Below are positions 1-12,248 of a stretch of 64,000 nt of DNA, piece after piece. A program made the position numbers and the translations under genes. The first letter of the stretch is position 1. Each line of letters opens with the position of its first letter. Origin of the DNA: Ehretia macrophylla (taxonomy: Eukaryota; Streptophyta; Magnoliopsida; Boraginales; Ehretiaceae); contig CM075769.1 of NCBI GenBank assembly GCA_037974665.1, forward strand, positions 80,605,190 to 80,669,189, read 5' to 3'. The notes under the pieces were generated by a model. The model was not told the origin of the DNA. It saw nothing but the letters and a program-made list of their open reading frames with translations, and did no database searches.

Positions 1-343
1 TGCAAAGCTCTCTGAGAGCTCTACTACGGAGGCCGTGAGCTTGCTCGCTATGCCCATTTTTGGAGCTAAAAATCGAACGTTTTCATCAGTTTCAGGCCAC
101 TTTTCTTCTTTTGCCATGTTTTTCAGTCCTGGATCGTATGTCGTGAGCTGCTAAAAGGACGACAACCTGACTCGTGGTACATCAGAGGGCCCTACAACGT
201 GTCGATATCACATCTTGCGAGAATGCTGCGTTGTTGAAGAGGATGGGTTGTCGTTAAGCCTACTGGGCCTTTTGAATAGGCCATCTCTCTAGGCTGGCAC
301 TGTGAACCATTAACACATATAAGAATTGTGCCCTCAATATGAC
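1..343 (+). other. Partial 5S spacer at window edge
   Basis: The window opens at about base 335 of a unit, just before the spacer hairpin AGCTCTCTGAGAGCT, and runs through the GCCCATTGGGC motif to the promoter region of copy P1. The gene this spacer belongs to lies outside the window. The array therefore extends to the left. Confidence 0.95.
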
Positions 344-463
344 GGTTGCGATCATACCAGCACTAATGCACCGGATCCCATCAGAACTACGAAGTTAAGC
401 ATCCTTGGGCGAGAGTAGTACTAGGATGGGTGACCCCCTGGGAAGTCCTCGTGTTGTACCCCC
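344..463 (+). rRNA. 5S rRNA gene copy P1
   Basis: Full 120 nt. Changes: G3T, C46A, G58A, G60C, C114T. G3T weakens the terminal helix, and two changes fall in the A-box. Confidence 0.96.
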
Positions 464-1020
464 TTTTCAATTTTTATTGCCCTGGTTAGGGTTGCCAAGA
501 TACTTTACCCACGAAATCTCTATTACCGAATCCCACGGAACATTGGGCAAGACAACTTCGCTTCACGTAGAGGCCGGGCCTGCGAACCGAGGTCGTAGGG
601 TTTGTGACCAGGTCTCCGTCGCTCCGGTGCCCATAACTTTTGATCCGTAAGGAGTTACGTAGCGCACAGCATACCGTTGCAAAGCTCTCTGAGATCTCTA
701 CCATGGGGGCAGCGAGATTGCTCGTTGTGCCCCTTTTTACAGCCCAAAATCAAACGTTTTCATCAGTTTTAGGCTACTTTTGTTCTTTTGCTCTGTTTTT
801 CCGTCCCGGATCGTACGTCGTGAGCTGTGAAAACGACGACAACCTGACTCACGGTACATCAGAGGGCCCTACAACATGTCAATATCACGTCTTGCGAGGA
901 TGCTACGTTGTTGAAGCGGATGGGTTGTCGTTATGCCCATTGGGCCTTTTGAATGGGCGATCTCTCTAGGCTGGGACAGTGAACCGTTAACACATATAGG
1001 AATTGTGCCCTCAACATGAC

Positions 1021-1140
1021 GGGTGCGATCATACCAGCACTAATGCACCGGATCCCATCAGAACTCCGAAGTTAAGCGTGCTTGGGCGAGAGTAGTACTA
1101 GGATGTGTGACCCCCTAGGATGTCCTCGTGTTGCACCTCC
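1021..1140 (+). rRNA. 5S rRNA gene copy P2
   Basis: Full length. Changes: G86T, G97A, A101T, C118T. G86T and G97A are in the C-box. Confidence 0.96.
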
Positions 1141-1698
1141 TTTTCAATTTTTTTTTGCCCTGGTTAGGGTTGTCAAGATACTTTATCCACCAAATCTGCA
1201 TTACCGAATCCCACGGAACATTGGGCAAGACAACTTCGCTTCACGTAGAGGCCGGGCCCGCAAACCGAGGGCGTAGGGTTAGTGACTAGGTCTCCGTTGC
1301 TCCGATGCCCATAACTTTTGATCCGTAAGGAGTTACACTGTGCACAACATACCATTGCAGAGCTCCCTGAGAGCTCTACGGTGGGGCCAGCGAGCTTGTT
1401 CCCTGTGCCCATTTTTGGAGCCCAAAATCGAACGTTTTCATCTGCTTCAGGACACTTTTCTTCTTTTGCCCAATTTTTCCGTCCTGGATCGTACGTCGTG
1501 AGCTGTTAAAAGGACGACAACCTGACTCACGGTACATCAGAGGGCCCTACAACGTGTCTATATCACGTCTTGCAAGGATGCTGTGTTGTTGAAGCAGATG
1601 GGTTGTCGTTAAGCCCATTGGGCCTTTTGAATGGGCCATCTCTCTAGGCTGGCAATGTGAACCGTTAACACATATAGGAATTGTGCCCTCAACATGAC

Positions 1699-1818
1699 GG
1701 GTGCGATCATACCAGCACTAATTCACCGGATGCCATTAGAACTCCGAAGTTAAGCGTGCTTGGGCGAGAGTAGTACATGGATGGGTAACCCACTGTGAAG
1801 TCCTCGTGTTGCACCCAT
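1699..1818 (+). rRNA. 5S rRNA gene copy P3
   Basis: Full length but worn: G25T, C34G, C39T, T79A, A80T, G89A, C94A, G98T and an altered 3' end. Several hits in the C-box make activity doubtful. Confidence 0.95.
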
Positions 1819-2376
1819 TTTTCAATTTTTTTTTACCCTGGTTAGGGTTGGCAAGATACTTTATCCACCAAATCTCTATTACCGAATCCCATGGAACATT
1901 GGGCAAGACAACTTTGGTTCACCAAGAGGCCGGGCCAGCAAACCGAGGGCGTAGGGTTTGTGACCAGGTCTCCCACGCTCTGGTGCCCATAACTTTTGAT
2001 CTGTAAGAAGTTACGCGGCGCACAGTATACCGCTGCAAAGCTCTCTAAGAGCTCTACGACGGGGGCAGCGAGCATGCTCGTTGTTCACAATTTTGGAGCC
2101 AAAAATCGAACTATTTCAACAGTTTTAGGCCATTTTTCTTCTTTTGCCCTATTTTTCCGTCCCGGATTGTACGTCGTGAGCTGTTAAAAGGATGACAACC
2201 TGACTCGCGGTACATCAAAGGGCACTACAATGTGTCGATATTACGTCTTACGAGGATGTTGCGTTGTTGAAGCGGATGGGATGTCGTTAAGCCCATTGGG
2301 CCTTTTGAATGGGCCATCCCTCTAGGCTGGCACTGTTAACCGTTAACACATATAAGAATTGTGCCCGCAACATGAC

Positions 2377-2496
2377 GGGTGCGATCATACCAGCACTAAT
2401 GCACCGGATCCCATCAGAACTCCAAAGTTAAGTGTGCTTGGGCGAGAGTAGTACTAAGATGGGTGACCCCGTGGGAAGTACTCGTGTTACACCCCC
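2377..2496 (+). rRNA. 5S rRNA gene copy P4
   Basis: Full length. Changes: G48A, C57T, G81A, C95G, C104A, G113A. G113A disrupts the last pair of the terminal helix. Confidence 0.95.
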
Positions 2497-2717
2497 TTTT
2501 CAATTTTTTTTTACCCCTGGTTAGGGTTGCAAAGATACTTTATCCACCAAATCTCTATTACCGAATCCCACAGAACATTGGGCAAGACAACTTCGCTTCA
2601 CCTAGAGGCAGGGCCCGTAAACCGAGTGCCTAGGGTTTGTGACCAGGTCTCCATCGCTCCGGTACCCATAACTTTTGATCCGTAGGAAGTTACGCGGTGC
2701 ACAGTATACAGTTGCAA

Positions 2718-2761
2718 AGCTCTCTGAGAGCTCTACGACGGGGGCAGCGAGCTTGCTCGCT
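2718..2761. other. Conserved twin inverted repeats in the 5S spacer (example, unit P4)
   Basis: AGCTCTC-T-GAGAGCT (2,718-2,732) is a perfect inverted repeat with one central base. AGCGAGC-TT-GCTCGCT (2,746-2,761) is a 7-bp-arm inverted repeat, flanked by GGGGC on the left. Both recur at the same place, about 340-390 bp after each gene start, in most of the 88 units. They could form hairpins or cruciforms, or bind a protein dimer. Their role is unknown. Confidence 0.75.
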
Positions 2762-3056
2762 GTTCCCGTTTTTGGAGTCCAAAATCGAACGTTTTCTTCA
2801 GTTTTAGGCAACTTTTCTTCTTTTGCCCTGTTTTTGGGTCCCGGATTGGTACGTCGTGATCTGTTAAAAGGATGACAACCTGACTCGCGGTACATCAGAG
2901 GGAACTACAACGTGTCGATATTACGTCTTGCGAGGATGCTGCATTGTTGAAGCGGATGGGATATCGTTAAGCCCATTGGGCGTTCTGAATGGGCCATCTC
3001 TCTAGGCTGGGACTGTGAACCGTTAACACATGTAGGAATTGTGCCCTCAACATGAC

Positions 3057-3176
3057 GGGTGTGATCATACCAGCACTAATGCACCGGATCCCATCAGAAC
3101 ATCGAAGTTAAGCGTGCTTGGGCGAGAGTAGTACTAGGATGGGTAACCCCCTGGGAAGTCCTCGTTTTGCACCTCC
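3057..3176 (+). rRNA. 5S rRNA gene copy P5
   Basis: Full length. Changes: C6T, T45A, C46T, G89A, G110T, C118T. Confidence 0.95.
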
Positions 3177-3733
3177 TTTTCAATTTTTTTTTACCCTGGT
3201 TAGGGTTTCCAAGATACTTTATCCACCAAATCTCCATTACCGAATCCCAAGAAACATTGGGCAAGACAACTTCACTTCACGTTGAGGTCGGGCCCGCAAA
3301 CCGAGGGCGTAGGGTTTGTGACTAGGTCTCCGTCGCTCCGATGCCCATAACTTTTGATCCTTAAGGAGTTACACGGCGCACAGCATACCGTTGCAAAGCT
3401 CTCTAAGAGCTCTAGGACGGTGGCATCGAGCATGCACGCTGTGCCCTTTTATGGAGCCCAAAATCGAACGTTTTCATCAGTTTCAGACCACTTTTCTTCT
3501 TTTGAACTATTTTTCCATCCCGGATCGTACGTCGTGAGCTATTAAAAGGACGAGAACCAGACTTGCAGTACATCAGAGGGCCCTACAATGTGTCGATATC
3601 ACGTCTTGTGAGGATGTTGCGTTGTTAAAGTGGATGGGTTGTCGTTTAGTCCATTGGGCCTTTTGATGGGCCATCTCCCTAGGCTGGCACTGTGAACCGT
3701 TAACATATATAGGAATTGTGCCCTCAACATGAC

Positions 3734-3853
3734 GGGTGCGATCATATCACTACAAATGCACTAGATCCCATCAGAACTCTGAAGTTAAGCGAGCTTGGGC
3801 GAGAGTAGTACTAGAATGGGTGACCCCCTAGGAAGTCCTCATGTTGCACCCCC
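3734..3853 (+). rRNA. 5S rRNA gene copy P6 (divergent)
   Basis: Full length with about eleven changes: C14T, G17C, C18T, T21A, C29T, G30A, C47T, T59A, G82A, G97A, G108A. Probably a pseudogene by accumulation. Confidence 0.93.
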
Positions 3854-4412
3854 TTTTCAATTTTTTTTTTTCCATGGTTAGGGTTGACAAGATACTTTAT
3901 CAACCAAATCTCGGTTACCGAATCCCACTTAACATTGGGCAAGACAACTTCGCTTCACGTAGAGGCCGGGCCTGCAAATCGAGGGCGTAGGGTTTGTGAC
4001 CAGGTCTCTGTCGCTCCGGTGCCCATAACTTTTGATCCGTAAGGAGTTATGAGGCGCACAACATACCGTTGTAAAGCTCTCTGAGAGCTCTACCATTAGG
4101 GCAGCGAGATTGCTCGTTGTGCCCCTTTTTGGAGCCCAAAATCAAACGTTTTCATCAGTTTTAGGCCACTTTTGTTCTTTTGCTCTGTTTTTCCGACTCG
4201 GGTCGTACGTCATGAGCTGTTAAAAGGACGACAGCCTGACTCACGGGACATCATAGGGCCCTACAACGTGTCGATATCACGTCTTGCGAGGATGCTGCGT
4301 TGTTGAAGCGAATAGGTTGTCGTTAAGACCATTGGGCCTTTTGATTGGGCGATCTCTTTAGGCTGGGACTTTGAACCGTTAACACATATAGGAATTGTGC
4401 CCTCAACATGAC

Positions 4413-4532
4413 GGGTGCGATCATACCAGCACTAACGCACCGGATCCCATCAGAACTCTGAAGTTATGCGTGCTTGGGCTAGAGTAGTACTCGGATGGGT
4501 GACCCCGTTGGAAGTCCTCGTGTTGCACCTCA
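4413..4532 (+). rRNA. 5S rRNA gene copy P7
   Basis: Full length. Changes: T24C, C47T, A55T, G68T, A80C, C95G, G97T, C118T, C120A; both internal promoter boxes are touched. Confidence 0.94.
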
Positions 4533-5090
4533 TTTTCAATTTTTTTTTGCCCTGGTTAGGGTTGCCAAGATACTTTATCCACCAAATCTCCATTACTGAA
4601 TTCCACGGAACATTGGGCAAGACAACTTCGCTTCACGTAGAGGCCGGGCCTGCAAACCGAGGGCGTAGGGTTTGTGACAAGGTCTGCGTCGCTCCGATCC
4701 CCATAACTTTTGATCCGTAAGGAGTTGCACAACGCACAGCATACCGTTGCAATGCTCTCTGAGAGCTCTACGACGAGGGCAGTGAGCTTGCTCGCTTTAC
4801 CCATTTTTGGAGCCCAAAATCGTACGATTTCATCAGTTTTAGGCCACTTTTCTTCTTTTGCCCTATTTTTTGGTCCCGGATCGTACGTGGTGAGCTATTA
4901 AATGGACGAAAACCTGACTCGCGATACATCAGAGGGACCTACAACGTGTCAATATCACATCTTGCGAAGATGCTGCGTTGTTGAAGCGGATGGGTTGTCG
5001 TTAAGCCCATTGGGCCTTTTGAATGGGCCATCTCTCTAGACTGGCACTGTGAACCGTTAACACATATAGGAATTGTGCCCTCAATATGAT

Positions 5091-5210
5091 GGGTGCGATC
5101 ATACCAGCACTAATGCGCCGGATCCCATCAGAACTCCGAAGTTAAGCGTGCTTGGGTGAGAGTAGTACTAGGATGGGTAACCCCCTGGGAAGTCCTCATG
5201 TTGCACCACC
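5091..5210 (+). rRNA. 5S rRNA gene copy P8
   Basis: Full length. Changes: A27G, C67T, G89A, G108A, C118A. Confidence 0.96.
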
Positions 5211-5771
5211 TTTTCAAATTTTTTTTATCCTTGGTTAGGGTTGCCAAGATACTTTATCCACCAAATCTCTATTATCGAATCCCAAAGAACATTGGGCAAG
5301 ACAACTTCGGTTCACTTAGATGCCGGGCCAGGAAACCGAGGGCGTAGGGTTTATGACCAGGTCTCCGTCGCACCGGTGCCCATAACTTTGGATCCGTAAG
5401 GAGTTACGCGGCGCAGAGAGCATACCGTTACAAAGCACTCTGAGAGCTCTACGACAGGGGCAGAGAGCTTGCTTACTTTGCCTGATTTTGGAGCCCAAAA
5501 TCGAATGTTTTCATCAGTTTCAGGCCCCTTTTATTCTTTTGCCCTATTTTTCCATCCCGGATCGTACGTCGTGAGCTGTTAAAAGGACGACAACCTGACT
5601 CGCGGGACATCAGAGGGCCCTACATTGTGTCGATATCACGTCTCGCGAGGATGCTGCGTTGTTGAAGCAGATGGGTTGTCGTTAAGCCCATTGGGCCTTT
5701 TGAATGGGCCATCTCTCAAGGCTGAGACTGTTAACCGTTAATACATATAGGAATTGTGACCTCAACATGAT

Positions 5772-5891
5772 GGGTGCGATCATACCAGCACTAATGCACC
5801 GGATCCCATCAGAACTCCGAAGTTAAGCGTGCTTGGGCGAGAGTAGTACTAGGATGGGTGACCCCCTGGGAAGTCCTCGTGTTGTACCTCC
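5772..5891 (+). rRNA. 5S rRNA gene copy P9 (near-consensus)
   Basis: Only C114T and C118T at the 3' end. The internal promoter is intact; one of the best candidates for an active gene. Confidence 0.97.
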
Positions 5892-6449
5892 TTTTCAATT
5901 TTTTTTTGCCCTGGTTAGGGTTGCCAAGATACTTTATCCACCAAATCTCCATTACCGAATCCCACGGAATATTGGGCAAGACAACTTCGCTTCACGTAGA
6001 GGCCGAGCCCGCAAACCGAGGGCGTAGGGTTTGTGACTAGGTCTGCGTTGCTCCGATGCCCATAACTTTTGATCCGTAAGGAGTTACACGGCGCACAGCA
6101 TACCGTTGCAAAGCTCTCTAAGAGCTCTACAACAGGGGCAGCGAGCTTGCTCCCTTTGCCCATTTTTGGAGCCCAAAATCGAATGTTTTGAATAGTTTCA
6201 GGCCATTTTTCTTCTTTTGCCCTATTTTTTTGTCTCGGATCGTATGTCATGAGCTGTAAAAAGGATGACAACCTGACTCGCGGGACATCAGAGGGCCCTA
6301 CAATGTGTCGATATCACGTCTTGCGAGGATGCTGCGTTGTTGAAGCGGATGGGTTGTCGTTAAGCCCATTGGGCCTTTTGAATGGGCCATCTCTCTAGGC
6401 GTGGACTGTGAACCGTTAATACATATAGGAATTGTGCCCTCAACATGAC

Positions 6450-6569
6450 GGGTGCAATCATACCTGCACTAATGCTCTGGATCCCATCAGAACTCCGAAG
6501 TTAAGCGTGCTTGGGCGAGAGTAGTATTAGGATGGGTGACCCCAATGGAAGTCCTCGTGTTGCACCCCC
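6450..6569 (+). rRNA. 5S rRNA gene copy P10
   Basis: Full length. Changes: G7A, A16T, A27T, C29T, C78T, and three adjacent changes at 95-97 in the C-box. Confidence 0.95.
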
Positions 6570-7126
6570 TTTTCAATTTTTTTTGCCTTGGTTAGGGTTG
6601 CCAAGATAATTTATCCACCAAATCTCTATTACCGAATCCCACGGAACATTGGGCAAGACTACTTCACTTCACGTAGAAGACGGGCCCGCTGACGAAAGGC
6701 GTAGGGTTTTTGACCAAGTCTCTGTCGCTCCGGTGCCCATAACTTTTGATCCGTAAGGAGTTACGCGGTGCACAGCATACCGTTACAAAGCTCTGTGAGA
6801 GCTCTACGATGGGGGCTGCGAGCTTGCTCGCTATGCCCATTTCTGGAGACCAAAATCGAACGTTTTCATCAGTCTCAGGCCACTTTTCTTCTTTTGTCCT
6901 GTTTTTTCGTCCCGAATCATACGTCGTGAGCTGTTAAAAGGATGACAACCTGACTAGCCGGACATCAGACGGCCCTACAACGTGTCGATATCACGTCTTG
7001 CGAGGATGCTGCGTTGTTGAAGCGGATAAGTTGTCGTTAAGCCCATTGGGCCTTTTGAATGGGCCATCTCTCTAGGCTGGCACTGTGAACCGTTAACAAA
7101 TAAAGGAATTGTGCCCTCAACATTAC

Positions 7127-7246
7127 GGGTGCAATCACACCAGCACTAATGCACCGGATCCCATTAGAACTCTGAAGTTAAGCGTGCTTGGGCGAGAGTA
7201 GTACTAGGATGAGTGACCCCCTGGGAAGTCCTCGTGTTGCACCCCA
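7127..7246 (+). rRNA. 5S rRNA gene copy P11
   Basis: Full length. Changes: G7A, T12C, C39T, C47T, G86A; the 3' end reads CCCCAC before the T-run. Confidence 0.95.
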
Positions 7247-7804
7247 CTTTTCAATTTATTTTGCTCCGGTTTGGGTTACCAAGATACTTTATCCACCAAA
7301 TCTCTATTACCGAATCCCACGAAACATCGGGCAAGATAACTTCGCTTCACGTAGAGGCCGGGCCCGCAAACCGAGGGCGTAGGGTTTGTGACTAGGTCTC
7401 CGTCGCTCTGGTGCCCATAACTTTTGATCCGTAAGGAGTTACACAGCGCACAGCATACCGTTGCAAAGCTCTCTGACAGTTCTACGACGGGGGGCTGCGA
7501 ACTTGCTCGTTGTGCCCATTTTTGCAGCCCAAAATCGAACGTTTTCATCAGTTTTAGGCACTTTTGTTCTTTTGCTCTGTTTTACAGTCCCAGATCGTAC
7601 GTCATGAGCTGTTAAAAAGACGAAAACTTGACACGTGGGACATCAGAGGGCCCTATAACGTGTCGATATCACGTCTTGCGAGGATGCTGCGTTGTTGAAG
7701 CGGATGGGTTGTCGTTAAGCCCATTGGTCCTTTTCAATGGGCCATCTCTCTAGGCTGGCACTGTGAACCGTTAACACATATAGGAATTGTGTCCTCAACA
7801 TGAT

Positions 7805-7924
7805 GGGTGAGATCATACCAGCACTAATGCACAGGATCCCATAAGAACTCCGAAGTTAAGCGTGCTTGGGCGTGAGTAGAACTAAGATGGGTGACCCCTT
7901 GGGAAGTCCCCGTGTTACACCCCC
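7805..7924 (+). rRNA. 5S rRNA gene copy P12
   Basis: Full length. Changes: C6A, C29A, C39A, A69T, T76A, G81A, C95T, T106C, G113A. Confidence 0.94.
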
Positions 7925-8481
7925 TTTTCAATTTTTTTTTCCCTGGTTAGGGTTGCCAAGATACTTCATCCACCAAATCTCTATTACCGAATCCCACGGA
8001 ACATTGGGCAAGACAACTTCAGTTCACGTAGAGGCTGGGCCCGCAAACCGAGGGCGTAGGGTTTGTGATTAGGTCTCCGTCGCTCCGGTGCCCATAACTT
8101 CTGATCCGTAAGGAGTTACGCGGCGCACAGCATACCGTTGCAAAGCTCTCTGAGAGTTCTACGACGGGGGCTGCGAGCTTGATCGTTGTGCCCATTTTTG
8201 GAGCCAAAAATCGAACGTTTTCATCCGTCTCATGCCACTTTTCTTCTTTTGTCCTGTTTTTCGGTCCCGGATTGTACGTCGTGAGCTGTTAAAAGGACGA
8301 AAACCTGACTCGCGGGACGTCAGAGTGCCCTACAACGTGTCGATATCACGTCTTGCGAGGAAGCTGTGATGATGAAGCGGATGGGTTGTCGTTAAGCCCA
8401 TTGGGCCTTTTGAATGGGCCATCTCTGTAGGTTGGGACTGTGAACCGTTAACACATATAGGAATTGTGCCCTCAACATGAC

Positions 8482-8518
8482 GAGTGCGATCATACCAGCA
8501 CTAATGCACCGGATCCCA
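8482..8518 (+). pseudogene. Truncated 5S rRNA gene P13
   Basis: Only about nucleotides 1-37 remain (with G2A). The sequence then jumps into the spacer at ATCTGTAAGGAG, losing about 262 bp that include the A-box, C-box and terminator. The unit is 415 bp. It cannot be a working 5S gene, although the upstream promoter elements remain. Confidence 0.95.
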
Positions 8519-8896
8519 ATCTGTAAGGAGTTACGCAGCGCCCAGCATACCGTTACAAAGCTCTTTGACAGCTCTACGATGGGGGCAGCGAGCTTGCTCG
8601 TTTTGCTCATTTTTGGAGCCCAAAATCGAATGTTTTCATCAGTTTTAGGCCACTTTTCTTCTTTTGCTCTGTTTTTTCATCCCGGATCGTACGTCGTGAG
8701 CTGTTAAAAGGACGACAACCTGACTCGCGGGACATCAGAGGGCCCTACAATGTGTCGATATCACGTCTTCCGAGGATGCTGCATAGTTGAAGTGGATGGG
8801 TTGTCGTTAAGCCCATTGGGCCTTTTGAATGAGCCATCTCTCTAGGCTGGGACTGTGAGTCGTTAACACATATAGGAATTGTGCCCTAAACATGAC

Positions 8897-9016
8897 GGGT
8901 GCGATCATACCAGTACTAATGCACCGGATCCCATCAGAACTCCGAAGTTAAGCGTGCTTGGGTAAGAGTAGTACTAGGATGGGTGACCCCCTAGGAAGTC
9001 CTCTTGTTGCGCCCCA
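8897..9016 (+). rRNA. 5S rRNA gene copy P14
   Basis: Full length. Changes: C18T, C67T, G68A, G97A, G108T, A115G, C120A. Confidence 0.95.
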
Positions 9017-9573
9017 TTTTCAATTTTTTTTGCCCTGGTTAGGGTTGCCAAGATACTTTATCCACCAAATCTCTATTATCGAATCCCACGGAACAATGGG
9101 CTAGACAACTTCGGTTCACGTAGAGGCCGGGCTCGCAAACCGAGGGAGTAGGGTTTGTGACCAGGTCTCCGTCGCTCCGGTGCCCATAACTTTTGGTCCG
9201 TAAGGAGTTACGCAGCGCCCAGCATACCGTTGCAGAGCTCTCTGAGAGCTCTACGATAGAGACAGCTAGCTTGCTAGCTGTACACATTGTTGGAGCCCAA
9301 AATCAAACATTTTCATCAGTTTCAGTCCACTTTTCTTCTTTTGCTCTGTTTTTTCGTCCCGGATCGTACGTCGTGAGCTATTAAAAGGACGACAACCTGA
9401 CTCGCGGGACATCAGAGGGCCCTACAACGTGTCGATATCACGTCTTGCGAGGATGCTGCGTTGTTGAAGCGGATGGGTTGTCGTTAAGCCCATTGGGCCT
9501 TTTGCACGGGCCATCTCTCTAGGCTGGGATTGTGAATCGTTAACACATATAGGAATTGTGCCCTCAACTTGAT

Positions 9574-9693
9574 GGGTGCGATCATACCAGCACTAATGCA
9601 CCGTATCCCATTAGAACTCTGAAGTTAATCGTGCTTGGGCGAGAGTAGTACTAGGATGGGTGACCCCCAGGGAAGTCCTCGTGTTGCACCCCC
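9574..9693 (+). rRNA. 5S rRNA gene copy P15
   Basis: Full length. Changes: G31T, C39T, C47T, G56T, T96A. First unit of the 8-unit duplicated block; its spacer shares rare variants with that of P23. Confidence 0.95.
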
Positions 9694-10250
9694 TTTTCAA
9701 TTTTTTTTGCCCTGGTTAGGGTTGCCAAGATACTTTATCCACAAAATCTCTATTACCGAATCCCACGGAACATTGGGCAAGACAACTTTGCTTCACGTAG
9801 AGGCCGGGCCTGCAAACCGAAGACGTAAGGTTTGTGACCAGGTCTCCGTCGCTCCGGTGCCCTTAAGTTTTGATCCGTAAGGAGTTACGCAGCGCACAGC
9901 AAACCGTTGCAAAGCTCTCTGAGAGCTCTACGATAGGGGCAGCTAGCTCGCTTGCTGTACCCATTTTTTGAGCCCAAAATCGAACGTTTTCATTAGTTTC
10001 CGGCCACTTTTCTTCTTTTGCTCTGTTTTTCCGTCCTGAATCGTATGTCGTGAGCTGTTAAAAGGATGACAACCTGACTCGCGGGACATCAGAGGGCCCT
10101 AATATGTGTCGATATCACATCTTGCAAGGATGCTGCGTTGTTGAAAAGGATGGGTTGTCGTTATGCCCATTGGGCCTTTTGAATGGGCCATCTCTCTCGG
10201 CTGGGACTGTGAACCGTTAACACATATAGGAATTGTGCCCTCAACATGAC

Positions 10251-10370
10251 GGGTGCAATCATACCAGTACTTATGCACCGGATCCCATCAGAACACCGAA
10301 GTTAAGCGTGCTTGGGCGAGAGTAGTACTAGGATGGGTGACCCCCTTGGAAGTCCTCGTGTTGCACCCCC
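10251..10370 (+). rRNA. 5S rRNA gene copy P16
   Basis: Full length. Changes: G7A, C18T, A22T, T45A, G97T. The downstream spacer nearly matches that of P19 except for a dense patch of changes at 10,567-10,610. Confidence 0.95.
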
Positions 10371-10926
10371 TTTTCAATTTTTTTGCCCTGGTTAGGGTTG
10401 CCAAGATACTTTATCCAACAAATCTCTATAACCGAATCCCACGGAACATTGGGCAAGACAACTTCTCTTCATGTAGAGGCCGGGCCCGCAAACCGAGGGC
10501 GTAGAGTTTGTGACCAGGTCTCCGTCGCTCCGGTGCCCATAACTTTTGATCCGTAAGGAGTTACGCTCCGCCCCACCTCCCGTTGTAACGCTCTCTGAGA
10601 GCGCTGCGACGGGGGCAGCGAGCTTGCTCGATGTGCCCATTTTTGGAGAATAAAATCGAACGTTTTCATCAGTTTAAGGCAACTTTTCTTCTTTTTCTCT
10701 GTTTTTCCATCCCGGATCGTACGTCGTGTGCTATTAAAAGGATGACAACCTGACTCGCGGGACATCAGAGGACCCTACAACGTGTCGATATCACGTCTTG
10801 TGAGGATGCTGCGTTGTTGAAGCGGATGGGTTGTCGTTAAGCCCATTGGGCCTTTTGAATGGGGCATCTCTCTAGGCTAGGACTGTGAACCGTTAACACA
10901 TATAGGAATTGTGCCCTCAACATGAC

Positions 10927-11046
10927 GGGTGCGATCATACCAGCACTAATGCACCGGATCCCATCAGAACTCTGAAATTAAGCATGCTTGGGCGAGAGTA
11001 GTACTAGGATGGGTGACCCCTTGGGAAGTCCTCGTGTTGCACCCCA
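10927..11046 (+). rRNA. 5S rRNA gene copy P17
   Basis: Full length. Changes: C47T, G51A, G58A, C95T, C120A. Its spacer pairs with that of P25 (shared GCGTTGGG and GCTGCGG variants). Confidence 0.95.
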
Positions 11047-11601
11047 TTTTCAATTTTTTTTGCCCTGGTTAGGGCTGCCAAGATACTTTATCCACCAAAT
11101 CTCTATTACCGAATCCTACGAAACATTGGGCAAGACAACTTCACTTCACGTAGAGGCCGGGCCCGCAAACCGAGGGCGTTGGGTTTGTGACTTGGTCTCC
11201 GTCGCTGCGGTGCCCATAACTTTTGATCCGTATGGAGTTACGCGGTGCACAGCATACCGTTGCAAAGCTCTCTGAGAGCTCTACGACAGGGGCAGCCAGC
11301 TTGCTCACTATGCAGTTTTTGGAGCCCAAAATCGAACATTTTCATTAGTTTCATGCCACTTTTCTTCTTTTGCCTATTTTTCTGTCCCGGATCTTATGTC
11401 GGGAGCTGTTAAAAGGACGACTACCTGACTCGCGGGATATGAGAGGGCCATACAATGTGTCGATATAACGTCTTGCGAGGATGCTACATTGTTGAAGCGG
11501 ATATGTTGTCGTTAAGCCCATTGGGCCTTTTGAATGGGCCATCTCTCCAGGCTGGGACAGTGAACCGTTAACACATATAGGAATTGGGACCTTAAGATGA
11601 C

Positions 11602-11721
11602 GGGTGCGATCATTCCAGCACTAATGCACCGGATCCCATCAGAACTACGAAGTTAAGCGTGCTTGGGCGAGAGTAGTACTAGGATGGGTGACCCCTTGGG
11701 AAGTCCTCGTGTTGCACCCCC
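11602..11721 (+). rRNA. 5S rRNA gene copy P18
   Basis: Full length. Changes: A13T, C46A, C95T, the same set as P26, 5.4 kb away. Confidence 0.96.
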
Positions 11722-12248
11722 TTTTCAATTTTTTTTGCCTTGGTTAGGGTTACCAAGATACTTTATCCACCAAATCTCTATTACCGAATCCCACGAAACA
11801 TTGGGCAAGACAACTTCGCTTCACGTAGAGGCCGGACCCGCAAACCGAAGACGTAGGGTTTATGACCAGGTCTCCGTCGCACCGGTGCCCATAACTTTTG
11901 ATCTGTAAGGAGTTACGCAGTGCAAAGCATACCGTTGCAAAGCTCTCTGAAATCTCTAAGACAGGGGCAGCAAGCTTGCTGGCTGTGCCCTTTTTGGAGC
12001 CCAAAATCGAACGTTTTCATCAGTTTCATGCCACCTTTCTTTTTTTGCCCTATTTTTCTGTCACGGATCGTACGTCCTGAGTTGTTAAAAGGACGAAACC
12101 TGGCTCGCGGGACATCAGAGGGCCCTACAATGTGTCAACATCACGTTTTGCGAGGATGCTGCGTTGCTGAAGTGGATGGGTTGTCGTTATGTCCATTGGG
12201 CCTTTTGAGTGGGCTATCTCTCTAGGTTGGGACAGTGAACCATTAACA

